64,000 nucleotides of DNA, from the NCBI RefSeq assembly GCF_900699765.1, contig NZ_CAADHO010000012.1, positions 1-64,000 on the forward strand, written 5' to 3'. Under the pieces are notes generated by a model that saw only the letters and a list, made by a program, of their open reading frames with translations, ran no database searches and was not told the DNA's origin. The position numbers and the translations under genes are program-made. Numbering within the stretch: position 1 is the stretch's first letter; every line of letters starts with the position of its first letter. Of this stretch, positions 63,961 to 64,000 are shown piece after piece. This stretch comes from Desulfoluna butyratoxydans (GTDB lineage: Bacteria; Desulfobacterota; Desulfobacteria; Desulfobacterales; Desulfolunaceae).

Positions 63961-64000
63961 TTGAATGTCCGTTATGTTTAAAACAGTCGGCTCGCCGAAA

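Overview
The window looks like the chromosome of a Gram-negative anaerobe of the sulfate-reducer type (Desulfobacterota), carrying two prophages in tandem. The taxonomic guess rests on the right-hand 14 kb: a TonB-dependent outer-membrane receptor, a corrinoid-dependent methyltransferase cluster (MttB-family methyltransferase, BCCT betaine-type transporter, corrinoid protein, UroD/MtaA-type protein) behind a textbook sigma-54 promoter, a DksA/TraR-like zinc protein and KatG. Genus cannot be fixed from sequence alone.

Layout. (1) Positions 1-5266 are the right end of prophage A: the end of a tail-fibre assembly gene, three baseplate/tail-hub/spike genes, terminators, and an AT-rich cargo gene for an O-acyltransferase with an SGNH domain. 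A ends in a 59-bp 3' fragment of a tRNA-Leu gene (5208-5266). (2) Positions 5267-49653 are a complete-looking prophage B, about 44.4 kb, flanked on the right by a second copy of the same tRNA-Leu 3' fragment (49595-49653). The intact tRNA gene should lie left of the window, giving the order tRNA - A - att - B - att. (3) From 49654 rightward is host chromosome, possibly beginning with the attachment-arm remnant of a third element.

Prophage B from left to right: integrase and excisionase; parB and parA; a two-gene cargo (coiled-coil membrane protein and trypsin-like protease); an immunity block with an ImmA-type metalloprotease, two paralogous HTH repressors and a divergent Cro-like gene; a CII-like regulator; a primase-helicase followed by an iteron-rich putative origin; a zinc-ribbon regulator; terminase; an inserted low-GC defence island (C5 cytosine methyltransferase, a 990-residue MORC/histidine-kinase ATPase, a receiver-domain protein, a zinc-ribbon PD-(D/E)XK nuclease, two unknown genes); then lambda-like head genes, a lysis-like block, and a P2-like contractile tail with a programmed frameshift, ending in tail fibre genes and a lipoprotein cargo gene.

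The most striking feature of B is a partition system in an integrating phage. ParA and ParB are accompanied by five copies of an 18-bp palindrome (ATGTCTACGCGTAGACAT; one copy differs in its last base), one inside parB, one after the terminase block and three in gaps between late genes. With the primase and iterons this suggests that B can live as a partitioned plasmid as well as integrated, with dispersed centromeres as in phage N15. The same operator-like palindrome sits in two strong opposed promoters, one reading toward parAB-xis-int and one toward the Cro-like gene, so one repressor probably switches both arms.

In the chromosomal part, the methyltransferase operon has a sigma-54 promoter, a near-consensus IHF site and three evenly spaced copies of TGCA-N4-TGCA that look like activator sites. 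A family of interspersed repeats occurs four times in these 14 kb and was not seen in the prophages.
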